This document shows positions 38,601 to 46,531 of a stretch of DNA of 64,000 nucleotides, piece after piece. The translations under genes were made by a program, and so were the position numbers. Within the stretch, counting starts at the first letter, position 1. Each line of letters starts with the position of its first letter. Location: positions 6,830,501 to 6,894,500 of the forward strand of contig NC_089856.1 of NCBI RefSeq assembly GCF_036373705.1, read 5' to 3'. A model generated the notes under the pieces. The model saw nothing but the letters and a program-made list of their open reading frames with translations. It had not been told where the DNA came from and searched no databases. The DNA is from Amia ocellicauda. Its lineage: Eukaryota > Chordata > Actinopteri > Amiiformes > Amiidae.

Positions 38601-41600
38601 CTTTACTGACTCAAATTTCACTTTGCATAGAGTAAATGTTCAGTCTGGTCATGTTACCCTTCATGTGGTTAAATATAAAGTGTTTTTTTGTGTATGTTTT
38701 TAGTTTATGGAGAACAGCAAGTGAAGATGGCTCTCATTATATTCCTGGTAGGTTCTTTTGAATACATCACAATTAATGAGCCTGAAAATGCCAATTCCTA
38801 TCTGCATTATTTTTTTAAAGAGCTGCTATTCATTAAATAACTTGAGTAAGAAGCAGTATATGGACTTTTACCTTACGAAAGACTCCAGGGGCCTATTATT
38901 TGGAATGTGAATTTGGTTTGATTTTAACACAATTCAGTTCTGAATGTCATATTGTAATCACAATTGTAATGTCCGCTTGGTTCTGTAATCCTCATAGAGA
39001 GATTCCCTGTAAAGATATGCTTTTTAAGGACTTTAACCAGAAAACCAGTGGTTCTTCTTGCTAACTCTGTGAACAAAATATTCTGCACCTTGAATTAAGG
39101 CTTTTTGTCCATTTTTTTTTTTTCTTTTCTTTCTTAGTTCTGTCAGGTCGGAAACTTTTCCATTCACATTGCGCTAAGAAACCTTCGACCACCAGGTGAG
39201 TCTTTAAAAAGTCATTTATTTTGTTGAGAATGACTAAACCAGAGGGCAACACAAACCAAGTCTCTAAGAAGACGAAAATCTGGTATGGAAATTTGGGTGG
39301 AAAATCTGCTCATAATGAATGCAGTTTTGTGTGAGATTTTAATTTAGACATTATTTGTCAATATTGATTTCACAAAAGCAGAAAATGAAGAAAAAAAACA
39401 TTTTAAAGGAAAGGTCCCACTAGTTCTAAAATCATGGTTTTATGTGTCTTCGTGTGATGCAGACCACTCTACCAGATTGAGTCCATCATATAAGCAACTT
39501 AAAAAATAAAAATAAAAAATTGAAAACTAACCAAATAATGGTAGATGTCCAAACTAAGCAAGTATGTGCTTTCAGTTTGTTCGGATGTGTTGTAATAACT
39601 TCCTGGATAGCTGAAAAAATTGACAGATTTTTCTTCCCCATGGCAACCATTATTAAGGCAACCATGCTTTAGCATCATGCTCTTACTCCTTGAGAGTAAT
39701 TATAGTTTATATTAACATTACGTGTATGTTTTTCAAAAACAGGCGATTTATCTGCAGTGAAGATTAAACCACATTCTCTAAATCTGCCATTTCTCACTTT
39801 TTTTTTTTTTTTTTTTTTAATTATTAGTTAATATTAACACCAAACCTCTCTACAACTGGTGAAGAAAGTTTGTTGCTATGTAAAATAGTCCAATAAAAAC
39901 ACGGTGAGGGCGGAATCTATGACCGATCATCGACCATCTAGTCCTCCTCACACAGCACGTCTGATTATCGGCCCAATAGTATTCTGAGGGTATTGATTGC
40001 TGAAATTGCTTTAAATATCTCCCCACAATCAGTTCACTTCATAGAAGTTGTACATTTTATTGACTAACTTGATGACACAACTGCCTGTTAAAGCAGCAGG
40101 AAGCTTCCTATCCAGAAATAGCATTTAAGAAGTAAGTTCAATATCTCCATGCTGCCATAGCTCCACAAGACCTATTGCAGGCAGAGCTGCGACTGTATAG
40201 ATTATACGGCTGAATGGAAACAAAACCTTGACTGCGAGTAAAGTGGTTAACATTTCTTGTGGAGCATCCTTCAGAATATTACACAAGAATTTAAAAGTTT
40301 CAAATGAAAAGAGACCATTCAGTTCATCTTGACAATTTGGTTCCTAGTTGCTTATTAATCTAAGGATCTCACAAAGCTGTTTTTTGATGGAGCCCTGAGA
40401 ATTGACTTCAGCGGCTCAGCCGAGTAACATTATTCTTCTGTTGATCTTTTCCTTTCAATTGATTCTTCATTTAGAACGGTAACGTTTTCCCTTTCAGTTG
40501 TGAATGTCCTATTACACAGTATGGGTAAAGCAGCTTTGCTTGACCCAGAACTGAATCTTCTGTAGTACAGTCATCTTGAACACTGCATGCTACATATCAC
40601 TATGCATAGAGAAGCTCAATCTGCCATTTTCAAATTCACTCCCAGCTGAAGAATATGTCTTATATTACTATTGCCTTGTGCTTGTATTATCTATTAAACA
40701 TAGCTTCAGATTTTTGGTCGTTTCTTTGCTTTATTTATAAATTTGTGTGACTTGTCACCCCGCCAGCCTCCTTAGAATTTTTCTGCAGTGTCTCCACCAC
40801 CTCTCGTGGTGCAGACATCTGCCCAATCTTTGCATGGGTGTATCCCAGGGCTCTCCTGCAAGGTGATGTTCACCTTGGATGCCTCCAGCCTGAGTGCAGA
40901 ACATGGGGGACGCTGGAGCATCTCATTCAGGAGCGAAGGGCTTTTCGGTCTTGGCTCTCCAGGTCTTTCCTCCTGGTTCTTCAAGAGAAATATCTGTATG
41001 GACAACACACTGGCTGCGTATTACTTGAACAAACAAGGGGGCCTCTGCTCAAGGAACCTCAACTGCCAGTAGACTCTGGCTTTGGGCCTGCAAGCATGGT
41101 GTCTCCATTGTGACTGTTCACCTGCCCAAGGTGTCGATCAGTCCTGGAAATCCTGTCCTGGAGACAGGTTATGGAGCACAGAAGTGGACCTTATAGCCAC
41201 CAGGGGTCCACACACTGTCATCTCTGTCTTTCTCTCTGGAACAGAGCAACCCCACCATACATAATAGGCTCTGCCACCAATTACCTCGCGCACACCTATA
41301 TGTTTTCTGCCTTTTCCCTTCCTTCCGGAGCTCTTGGCAAAAGTCAGGAGGGAGAAAGCAGGTGCTGGTGGCTCCGAACTGGCCTAGGAGTCTGTGGTTT
41401 ACAGAGTTGTTTTTCCTCCTGAAGTGCTAGCCTTGGCAGATCACGTCATGCCACAATCTGTTGATTTAAGCACGGGGCTCAGTTTGGCACCTGGACCATA
41501 CAGGCTTCCAACTCCAAGTGTAACCTCCAAACAGCTACAGTTAGAACAGCTGGGCTTGTTGGAAGGAATTCTTCACACCCTAGTTATTTCCAGAGCAATC

Positions 41601-43765
41601 TCCACACGCTCGGTATGGGATGTGGTAGAAAATCAGGATTGGTGTTGAGCACATGGTCAGGATGTGCTTTCCTGCCCCGTAGCAGTTAAACTGAAAGTCT
41701 TACAACACATTATTGATGAAGGCAGGTCACTAAATTGTGTAGCAATTTCAATGTGCCATTGCAAAACTTGATTCCGTTTCACCTCTTATTAAAGTGCATG
41801 ACAAACAAGGCACTACACTCTGTTTATTTACCTGTGATTGATCAGACACTTTATCCCTTAATTCTATTAATGATGAGAATGGCAGAGAAAATGCAAAAAA
41901 TAAAGTTTTATATTAAACTAAACTTAAAAATTTGATGAAGTATAACATTTAAGTAATGTATCCAAACCCCATTCTTTCTCTGTGTTGTGGGGATGTGTTC
42001 ACCCTATTGTCCATTTTATATCAGGACTCAGGAGTAAAGATTAGTTTGGATTCTGCAGTCTCTGCATGGCTTTTCTGGCGAGAGAAGTGCTCACCTGTTG
42101 ATGTTGTCTGAGTTAATCTTTGCTGACTCTCTCCTGCACCACCAACCCAACACATTGCTGGAAAACTGATCTGGAGTGCCCGGGGTGCAACAAATGAGCT
42201 GACTTTTGAATCATGGGTCTCTTTCAGCCAGCCCTATCTCTGCCTCACTTTCACTATCTTTTCTCAATCACAATCTCACTCTTCCTTCCTTAGATCTCTT
42301 CCATGTTTTATTAGAAGGAAAATAATACAAACGTGTCAATGCCAAGAGCAATAAATACCATTTACAAATACAGTTGTAAAATAGTTTGATCCTTTTTAAA
42401 ACCAAATTGTGAAATTCTGTTCATGAACATTTTCAAATTTCCAATGCACCATTTACATTAAATGTAATGCCCCTTTAAACTGTTTTCTGTCTCTAGGTTC
42501 TAAGACCCGGAAGATTCCTTTCCCCACAAAGAATCCATTCACATGGCTTTTCTTACTTGTGTCCTGTCCCAATTATACCTATGAGGTGAGTGCGCATAAA
42601 AACAGCCATTTCAAATGCAGTGCATATTTACAGTGTTTTTGCTTGACAAATCACCATTGATAACAATTTTATACTTTGACATATATGCAATAGACAAATG
42701 CCATTTTCATACAGAAAACTACTTTTGGGTGATCATTTTCAGAATAGCTTATTGAACTTCATTAGCAGCAGAAAGCATTTTCCATCCACTTGTAGAAATA
42801 TATATGGCATTCACAGTTACTTGGAAAAAGAAAATCAACTCTTAGGTCTGCCAGATGTAACTTTTCACTGGGGCATAAATTATTGAGTAATTTGTCAGCA
42901 GGAACAAGACAGTGTACTGGTGAACATCTGATCTTGCTGTAGAATAAAGCTGCCCAGTCCCACTCCAGACTGACTCGGTGCTGCACCCTGCTGTTTGAGA
43001 GGAGTAGTCAATTTTGAGCAGCTAGCAACTTGTCTTTCAATTAATTTCAATTAAAATAAGACGTACATAAATAAAAGCAAGACATTTAAAATATTACTTT
43101 AAAATTGACCATTTAAAGGTCTTCATGTTTAACCCCTTCAGTCCCTGCATGCACAATTGTGTAGACCACACCTATCGGGTGTAAATTTGAACAATGCAGG
43201 GAACGTAGGTATTTATTTAGGTTTGCGCCCTTTAGAATTACTCCTTTATAGTGTATGCTGTTTTCAGTCTTCTTTTCCAATTTTGACCTTTCAGCCTTGT
43301 TTAATTTTTGAACTTGAAGCAATCCTCCATGTTGATCATGCCTTTGTTTTGGGGTAACCTAATCCCCTAACACTTTCCTCTGTCCAAAAGTTAAGACATT
43401 CATTCCCTTTCACCTGTCAGTGTGTGGCACTCCTGTCTGTTCTGTACTCCTCACCTGTATCACTTTGGAATTAATCCAAATTAGTCTCCCTGTAAAAATG
43501 TGCTCTGGCTTCATATGAACTGTCTGAAGGGAAATTTGTGAGACCAGTATTGTGAAGGCTGACCTGTGTTTCTATTTTTTTGCCTTTACAGTTGGGTTCT
43601 TGGCTGGGTTTCACCGTAATGACACAATGTCTGCCTGTGGCTTTCTTCACCCTGGTGGGCTTCATCCAGATGACTGTGTGGGCCAAGGGCAAGCATCGCA
43701 GCTACCTGAAGGAGTTCCGGGACTACCCGCCTCTGCGCTCGCCAATCCTGCCCTTCCTTCTGTGA
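7231..43765 (+). CDS. TECR: TECR, very-long-chain trans-2,3-enoyl-CoA reductase (12 exons)
   Basis: Catalyses the last, NADPH-dependent step of each very-long-chain fatty acid elongation cycle in the ER membrane. Coding exons: 7231-7245, 21393-21443, 30721-30772, 31296-31340, 31669-31772, 36603-36718, 37373-37478, 37926-37998, 38704-38747, 39138-39195, 42497-42585, 43592-43765. All junctions are GT-AG and the phases add up: 927 nt, 308 aa, the same length as human TECR as I recall it. Residues 1-86 form the ubiquitin-like N-terminal domain ([13 protein letters not shown]); from about residue 90 hydrophobic membrane segments lead into the steroid 5-alpha-reductase type C-terminal domain ending [15 protein letters not shown]. 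Pro182 in NHPLYTPP, altered in a human intellectual-disability allele, is kept. Convergent with NDUFB7. An alternative first exon is described at 21264. Confidence 0.95.
10510..11830. mobile_element. Unclassified inverted-repeat element
   Basis: The left edge CATTCACACTGAAATGCCAG and the right edge, whose reverse complement begins CATTCACACTGAAACAAATG, are inverted copies. Inside each end, fragments such as TTCACAC and GCCAGC/GCTGGC recur (near 10690-10760 left, 11640-11790 right), so the ends look palindromic over about 200-300 bp. The centre contains the 110-bp tandem repeat. No transposase ORF is present and no clean target duplication was found; superfamily unknown. Confidence 0.45.
10921..11140 (+). 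repeat. Tandem duplication, two 110-bp units
   Basis: Unit one (10921-11030) and unit two (11031-11140) differ at only a few bases. Each holds an imperfect palindrome around TGGATCAGTTGATCCA. It lies in the middle of the inverted-repeat element. Confidence 0.85.
11850..12376. mobile_element. Degenerate DNA-transposon remnant, ATATCGG type
   Basis: The left part has TAGGGCTTGACAGATATATC and repeated CGATATTGGC-like strings; the right part has ATTATCGGTATTGGACC and ends ATTGGTCAGGCT. This pattern is common in hAT-like fish repeats. A fragment related to the MITE at 3951 (AGTGGCGATTCCAGA ... TTCTTGGGGTGGCAC) is nested at 12153-12230. A short CT repeat follows. Confidence 0.4.
13055..13225. repeat. 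Possible repeat fragment, GGGGTGTCGCTAGACC
   Basis: A CCCC-rich block with ACGGGGTGTCGCTAGACCC at the left and repeated CAGCCCCC motifs, unlike the AT-rich intron around it. It resembles ends of DNA transposons, but no second end was found. Confidence 0.3.
17331..17400 (+). repeat. Short repeat, ACTCAATTCCTGG type
   Basis: GGACTCAATTCCTGGAAGGC and the following TTTTTGTTCCA recur at 18725-18790 (CTCAATTCATGGAGGGC ... TTTTGTTCCAACC). An interspersed repeat of unknown class. Confidence 0.4.
18488..18690 (+). repeat. tRNA-derived SINE (best copy)
   Basis: A tRNA-like head with A-box-like TAGTGGTTAGGG and a good B box GTTCAAATCC (18543-18552), a conserved core (CCTTGAGCAAGGTACTTCAC), and the LINE-like tail GTCGCCCTGGATAAGAGCGT with AATAATGTAATGT at the end. 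Fragments of the same family are at 689, 6525, 36395 and 54100. Confidence 0.8.
18715..18840 (+). repeat. Second copy of the CTCAATTC repeat
   Basis: Shares CTCAATTC-TGGAGGGC and TTGTTCCAACCAAACTCCCA with the family seen at 17331; it follows directly on the SINE. A phrase typical of the opposite end (GGTTGGCCAACCCTGACC) stands alone at 20625-20645. Confidence 0.4.
20829..20836 (+). promoter_or_regulatory. Candidate TATA box of alternative TECR promoter
   Basis: TATATATA within TTTATATATAG, 428 bases before the alternative ATG. On the other strand it reads CTATATATAA, which also fits a MEF2 site. It is the only TATA-like element in the region, but its use is inferred. Confidence 0.25.
21264..21443 (+). 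CDS. TECR: TECR alternative first coding exon
   Basis: An ATG at 21264 opens a frame that runs 43 codons straight into exon 2 (VEILDAKTK...) and its donor at 21444. The extension is rich in Ala, Pro and Lys ([15 protein letters not shown]) and ends AVVFFE, where the poly-T tract and AG used as the exon-2 acceptor are themselves translated. Spliced to exons 3-12 it would give 346 aa. The biased composition and an open frame that joins exactly in phase argue against chance. The N-terminus carries no obvious signal peptide and would precede the ubiquitin-like domain. Support from transcripts is lacking here. Confidence 0.6.
21393..21443 (+). CDS. TECR: TECR coding exon 2
   Basis: 17 codons, [17 protein letters not shown], preceded by a T-rich tract and AG, followed by GTAAGA. 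Start of the ubiquitin-like domain. Confidence 0.92.
22772..22940 (+). repeat. Possible MITE end, GGGCCTGTATGCATAAAAC
   Basis: The start GGGCCTGTATGCATAAAACA and repeated TCCTAGGA/AGGAGTA strings resemble a MITE common in fish genomes; the opposite terminus is not visible. Confidence 0.3.
23570..24039 (+). mobile_element. Tc1/mariner 3' fragment, family B
   Basis: The sense strand encodes the last part of a Tc1 transposase ([19 protein letters not shown], then [19 protein letters not shown]) and ends in the terminal repeat TCCAAATATTTATGGACC...AACTG. The catalytic part before SPDLN is lost. It is followed after 12 bases by another Tc1 family. Confidence 0.8.
24052..24885 (-). mobile_element. 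Tc1/mariner element, internally deleted, family C
   Basis: The left terminal repeat CATCGATCAGCCATAACATT follows TA at 24050-24051. The minus strand encodes the N-terminal helix-turn-helix part ([20 protein letters not shown]) from 24785 and, after a large deletion and frame changes, the C-terminal [20 protein letters not shown]. The DDE centre is missing. The right end stops at about 24885 inside the subterminal region, so one terminal repeat is gone. Confidence 0.8.
24243..24785 (-). pseudogene. Tc1 transposase remnant, family C
   Basis: A 180-aa open frame: paired-type DNA-binding region (residues 1-115, with SKTAALVGC and [15 protein letters not shown]), then a jump from VPMLTPVH over the catalytic domain to the [14 protein letters not shown] block. 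Without the first and second catalytic acids it cannot encode an active transposase; loss of function is inferred from that. Confidence 0.75.
25850..25970 (+). mobile_element. Tc1-like transposase C-terminal fragment
   Basis: The plus strand translates to [18 protein letters not shown] followed by [16 protein letters not shown] and a stop, the usual C-terminus of a Tc1-type transposase. Neither terminal repeat is seen. Confidence 0.6.
26140..26230 (+). mobile_element. Tc1/mariner 3' end, family D
   Basis: [18 protein letters not shown] and a stop, then the terminal repeat GGTGTTCCTAATAATCCTTT ending AGGTGAGTG and TA at 26231-26232. The rest of the element is missing; a LINE follows immediately. 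Confidence 0.75.
26571..27152 (-). pseudogene. LINE reverse transcriptase, palm and thumb part
   Basis: 193-aa open frame with [20 protein letters not shown] and the catalytic FADDTK box, followed by the conserved [11 protein letters not shown] and MGGIELDEV strings. It is cut from its upstream part (27278-27730, fingers) by frame changes around 27153-27277 and loses homology at its C-terminus through a frameshift. Confidence 0.85.
27278..27730 (-). pseudogene. LINE reverse transcriptase, finger part
   Basis: 150-aa open frame with [37 protein letters not shown] and [17 protein letters not shown], the first conserved blocks of a CR1-like reverse transcriptase. Same element as the palm part at 26571-27152. 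Confidence 0.85.
28451..29339 (-). mobile_element. Tc1/mariner family A, deleted, with extended inverted ends
   Basis: 889 bp, ends CAGTGAGG...CTCACTG, TA on both sides (28449-28450, 29340-29341). Bases 28451-28669 repeat, in inverse orientation, bases 29112-29339, so the terminal inverted repeats are about 220 bp and include part of the transposase gene. The catalytic centre is deleted. The family's normal left arm (TTGATTTGCATGTTAATGAG) resumes at 28669. Confidence 0.88.
28715..29179 (-). pseudogene. Internally deleted Tc1 transposase, 154-aa frame
   Basis: An open frame without stops: DNA-binding part ([20 protein letters not shown] ... [14 protein letters not shown]), the first catalytic Asp block RSDETKIEL, then a direct in-frame join to the C-terminal [20 protein letters not shown] and TKY end. 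The second Asp and the Glu of the DD34E triad are absent. Missing residues 1 to about 60 of the usual protein. Confidence 0.75.
30721..30772 (+). CDS. TECR: TECR coding exon 3
   Basis: After TTTGCAG; encodes [17 protein letters not shown] plus one base; donor GTAAGT. Part of the ubiquitin-like domain. Confidence 0.92.
31296..31340 (+). CDS. TECR: TECR coding exon 4
   Basis: After TAATTTCAG; completes His40, then [14 protein letters not shown]; donor GTAAGT. Confidence 0.92.
31669..31772 (+). CDS. TECR: TECR coding exon 5
   Basis: After CTTTGCAG; encodes [35 protein letters not shown]; donor GTAAGT. End of the ubiquitin-like domain. Confidence 0.93.
32312..33330 (-). pseudogene. Tc1 transposase (DD34E), frameshifted
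   Basis: The N-terminal part (from about [20 protein letters not shown], downward from 33330) has the paired-like helix-turn-helix and the GRPR-like [13 protein letters not shown]. It loses frame at about 32885, where GGGTGAGTGTTG lacks two A bases present in the sister copy at 5414-5426 (GGGTGAAAGTGTTG). The second part, [15 protein letters not shown] to TKY, keeps the first Asp and the [11 protein letters not shown]lu block, but the second Asp is replaced: it reads [11 protein letters not shown], produced by a 21-bp inversion at 32603-32623. The canonical start Met is also absent (ACA in its place). Confidence 0.85.
33367..33461. repeat. Internal hairpin of the Tc1 element
   Basis: Two arms of about 43 bases pair almost perfectly around CCTTTAAGA: AGGTGTCTTTTATACAGGTA... 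and its inverse ending GTAAAAGACACCT. I recall this hairpin as a regular part of this Tc1 family's 5' region. Confidence 0.8.
33757..33850 (+). repeat. Short interspersed repeat, GCGC...TTTACAGA type
   Basis: TATAGCGCCCTCAGGGTAGC then CACAGAGCACTTTACAGAAT and an A-rich tail, related to 4746-4830. Lies directly downstream of the Tc1 element. Confidence 0.4.
34662..36153. mobile_element. Large degenerate DNA transposon, TAGGGCCCTATGA ends
   Basis: The left end TAGGGCCCTATGAATTCCG is mirrored at the right by GTGGAAATCATAGGGCCATA. Both ends lead into TTCCGT-rich, AT-rich arms. Inside are a two-unit repeat of period 148 (34907 and 35055), a compound (CT)n microsatellite (35662-35694, 35714-35728) and no intact transposase. 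Flanks CATGTCATG and CATGTGCAT are a possible imperfect 8-bp duplication, pointing to hAT. Confidence 0.6.
36395..36435 (+). repeat. SINE tail fragment
   Basis: CCTGTAAGTCACTTTGGATA and AATGTCTCC match only the last 40 bases of the SINE/LINE tail family. Confidence 0.4.
36603..36718 (+). CDS. TECR: TECR coding exon 6
   Basis: After [27 protein letters not shown] is the first clear membrane segment, then [20 protein letters not shown]; donor GTAAGT, phase 2. Confidence 0.93.
37373..37478 (+). CDS. TECR: TECR coding exon 7
   Basis: After GTTCCCAG; completes His128, then [20 protein letters not shown] and [15 protein letters not shown]; donor GTAAGG. Confidence 0.93.
37926..37998 (+). CDS. TECR: TECR coding exon 8
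   Basis: After [29 protein letters not shown] then YTPP plus one base; Pro182 is here; donor GTAAGT. Confidence 0.93.
38217..38385. repeat. Near-perfect long hairpin in TECR intron 8
   Basis: Bases 38260-38310 and 38329-38381 are inverse copies of each other over about 50 bases, with one mismatch (GCCACAG against GCCGCAG) and a four-base insertion GCAT in the right arm. The 18-base loop and the left flank (38217-38255) carry further copies of GAGATGAACAGGGATAT in both directions, so several nested foldings exist. No protein-coding sense. Confidence 0.9.
38704..38747 (+). CDS. TECR: TECR coding exon 9
   Basis: After [24 protein letters not shown]; donor GTAGGT. A Val replaces the Thr I recall in human at the exon junction. 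Confidence 0.88.
39138..39195 (+). CDS. TECR: TECR coding exon 10
   Basis: After a long T-rich tract and [24 protein letters not shown] plus one base; donor GTGAGT. Confidence 0.92.
39196..42496 (+). other. TECR intron 10
   Basis: 3.3 kb. A poly-T run at about 39800-39818 and the DIRS-type fossil at 40765-41940 are the only features seen; the rest is unique-looking. Confidence 0.6.
40765..41940 (+). mobile_element. DIRS-type tyrosine-recombinase retrotransposon fossil
   Basis: Read in shifting frames the plus strand gives, in order: an RNase H-like start ([19 protein letters not shown]), [51 protein letters not shown], then [18 protein letters not shown], and a recombinase-side motif [20 protein letters not shown] with QDWC. 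This order and wording (a TDNT-AY-N-QGG block, then AP-WP---WF-EL, then A-STRS-Y) is that of DIRS1-like elements as I know them. Stops and frameshifts show it is dead; split repeats or ends were not found. Confidence 0.65.
42497..42585 (+). CDS. TECR: TECR coding exon 11
   Basis: After [27 protein letters not shown] then [10 protein letters not shown]; donor GTGAGT. Core of the steroid-reductase-like domain. Confidence 0.94.
42586..43591 (+). other. TECR intron 11
   Basis: About 1 kb, AT-rich, no exon or repeat recognised. Confidence 0.5.
43592..43765 (+). CDS. TECR: TECR coding exon 12 (last)
   Basis: After [31 protein letters not shown], then [19 protein letters not shown] and [12 protein letters not shown], stop TGA 43763-43765. 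Holds the conserved catalytic-region Tyr residues and the C-terminal tail. Confidence 0.95.
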   Translation: MGSWLGFTVMTQCLPVAFFTLVGFIQMTVWAKGKHRSYLKEFRDYPPLRSPILPFLL

Positions 43766-44925
43766 ACTTGACAAAAGGCGACACTACAGGAGAACGCCAG
43801 CCCCCTCTGGCTGCAGCTGGAAGGAACCCCAACCATAAAAAGGGGTCGGTTTGGGGAAGGTCTAAACAGAGTGATAATAATAATCTTAATAATAGTACTA
43901 ATAAGCATAATGCAACTCAAAACACCTTCAAAGGATTCTGGATATTGGTTCAACTGTTGGGTTCAATTGGTGCATGGAACAAATCTGGGGTCGGGGGGCA
44001 AGTTAAGAATCAAGGAATTTTTACAATTTTGTGATGGATTTATTTTTAAATGTCTGTGTCATCAATTCACAACTAATCACTTGCTTTTTTGCTTATTGAA
44101 GTCTTGGATGTCAAAAATATAATAAGAACAATATATGTTCTTCATTAAAAGAACATATTACAATGATTACCCCAAAAAGTCTGTATAACTTTAATTTTTA
44201 AATTAGTTTATTTATTTATGCCCCTTGTTTTAGTCTGTCAATTAAAAACAAATGTTCTTCCTTGTCTGTGGAGATGCTCAACAGAACAGTTAAGATTTCT
44301 GATGTTTAACAACATGTATAAAAAAGGTTTAAAATCGTTAATCATGATGCCAAAATGTACGATACTGGTATCCTATTTGTTCAGTAAAATGGAAGATGAA
44401 TCATCATCCGTGCACAGTACTGCAATTCCTGGTAATGATCTACCAATTTAATTTAACTTCAACCTGTATAAAACACGTTTTTGATCATTTAACTAAAACG
44501 CTCTTTATAATCTTAAAACATAGGTTTGTATGAAAACAATGTATTTCCATTATTAATAGATAATGTAATACGTTTTATGAAATTAGCTCATTAAGTTTTA
44601 AGCTTATTATAGCAGCCGTTGAAACTGCAATATTTTTGGTACATAATTACTACTGTAAAATGGTTTGAGTTATACAGTGCTAAATATTAAGACATCTTTA
44701 AGGCCATTCAAGTAATGCAATACATATTTAAAACAAATCCTACCATTCTGGAGAAATGTTGTAACTAATGTTTTCAAAAACAGGGACGCTATATGTGAAC
44801 ATGTGAAGCCACATGACTCTTCAAAGTGTAGCTTCTATTTGAAGCAGCTGCTGCTTTTAAGAATGGATGGTTAAAGTTGAATGATCATTTTAAACGATGG
44901 AAATAAAAGTATGGGTCTGTACAAG
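43766..44925 (+). other. TECR: TECR 3' UTR (probable)
   Basis: AT-rich sequence after the TECR stop. The best polyadenylation signal is AATAAA at 44902-44907; an ATTAAA at 44145-44150 could give a shorter form. The end of the UTR is inferred from these signals. Confidence 0.45.
44902..44907 (+). terminator. TECR: Polyadenylation signal, TECR
   Basis: Canonical AATAAA in GGAAATAAAAGT, 1.1 kb after the stop codon. Not confirmed by a visible GT-rich downstream element. Confidence 0.4.
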
Positions 44926-44929
44926 GGAT

Positions 44930-46369
44930 TTGATCAGAATGTTTCCGATATAAAGTGCAAACCTTTACTTTCCCTACTTAAGTGGACAAGAGATGTAAAG
45001 CCATTCAAATGAGGTGGTGCTATATTGGACGTTAGAAGTCAAGATAGAAGAATGTTGATGGATATGGGAAAACACCAGGGCTAGATTGATGTGCAGAATT
45101 GAAAGACTCCATTTATTCCTCATAGGGCTTTTTTCTCATGCAAGCATTTTCTTTGAACTGAATTTGTAGTAGGATTTTCCTTCTTCAAAGAGACTAGTGT
45201 ACATGGTATACACCTGAGAGTTGTTAAGGCAATGCACTATTAGTACCAATGCCATATCACTACATAGCAGTAGCTCTGTAAAAAGTCAGTCTTTAAATTC
45301 ATTCACAGCTGACATTATACCTGCACTGTATATCAATCAAAAGGAAGTCAGGAGCATTCCTCTCCGTTTCACCAAGAGCACAAAGGGACATGTTAAAGCA
45401 AATGTGACCAACATCACCATGGCATGGGAATTGGTGGGGCATGTATGACCTTCACAGGATTTTGAGTTGCATTATCCCTGGAAAAAGTATAGAAACTTAC
45501 TCATCTCGTTAAAATTGTCTTGTCTTTTCATACTACTGCTGTGGAAATTGCAGCCTAGGGTATTGCAAGTCTGCAGCAACCCTGTCTCTGTAATACTCTC
45601 TAGCACGTGGTCATAAATGTGAGAAAAATGTTAACAATGGCAGGTCTCAGTTTTCTAATTAAACCAGTTATATGATGAAAAGGTTTTTTTGTGGTTTTAA
45701 ATGAAGTTAAAACAATCATATGAATAACCGTGGAGTATGTTAATGTACTAATTTATATAGCTTTAATTTCTGATTTGTCTTTTTCTTTGAATCAGTAGCT
45801 CATTTTCTTGTTTATGAATGAAATTGTTTACAAAACAGTCTGAATACACTGAATGCTGACACTTCCTGTGTTCTAGAATTTTTTTTCTGGTACCAAAATG
45901 TGGTCTTTTACTTATGACTTAATGGTTTTCCTTTTTTAAATAAGCAAATAATGCACATACCTTATCACACTAATAATCCTGTGTAATATTCTATAGCTAG
46001 TGCAGAAGGCAGGTAACAAATAGGAAAAGTTCAAAATCTGACATGAATTTTGACATACAACGCTCAAAGATGCCAATAAGAAAAAAGGGAACTGAGAAAA
46101 ATGGAAAAGGTTATATTCTTAAAATGAAGTGGATTATAAAATAATATTCCACATAGATGTATCCTCCTAAAAAATAAAGGCAAAAGAGGCATCTAGTGAA
46201 ATGCAACTGCAGAAGATGAAAATACAAGAGCAGATGCAAAGGTTATGTGACAAGAGTTACTGAAACAATCCAATAAGCCAGTACACATTACTCCTCTTTA
46301 AATATTCAGATTATCACTGAAGTTAACCAGACGGGTATGGAAGAAAAGAACTCCATCGAATGGTAGTTT
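44930..46369. other. Spacer between convergent TECR and NDUFB7
   Basis: Tail-to-tail intergenic sequence of about 1.4 kb, AT-rich; no gene, repeat family or RNA recognised. Confidence 0.5.
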
Positions 46370-46375
46370 TTTATT
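46370..46375 (-). terminator. NDUFB7: Polyadenylation signal, NDUFB7
   Basis: Reads AATAAA on the minus strand, 72 bases after the NDUFB7 stop, giving the very short 3' UTR usual for small nuclear OXPHOS genes. Confidence 0.7.
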
Positions 46376-46446
46376 TCAGTGAATATGTATGTACATAAAA
46401 GGGCTCCATTGTTATGCTGTGAGCAGTCACTTCCCTGGAGTTTGGA

Positions 46447-46531
46447 TCAGGCAGCCTGGGCTTCCTCTATCCTCTTCTTCCTCATCAGCAGCCGTCTCTC
46501 TCGCTCAAACTCCTTCATCCTCATTACATAG
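46447..46531 (-). CDS. NDUFB7: NDUFB7 coding exon 3
   Basis: Acceptor [36 protein letters not shown] and stop TGA at 46447-46449. Confidence 0.93.
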
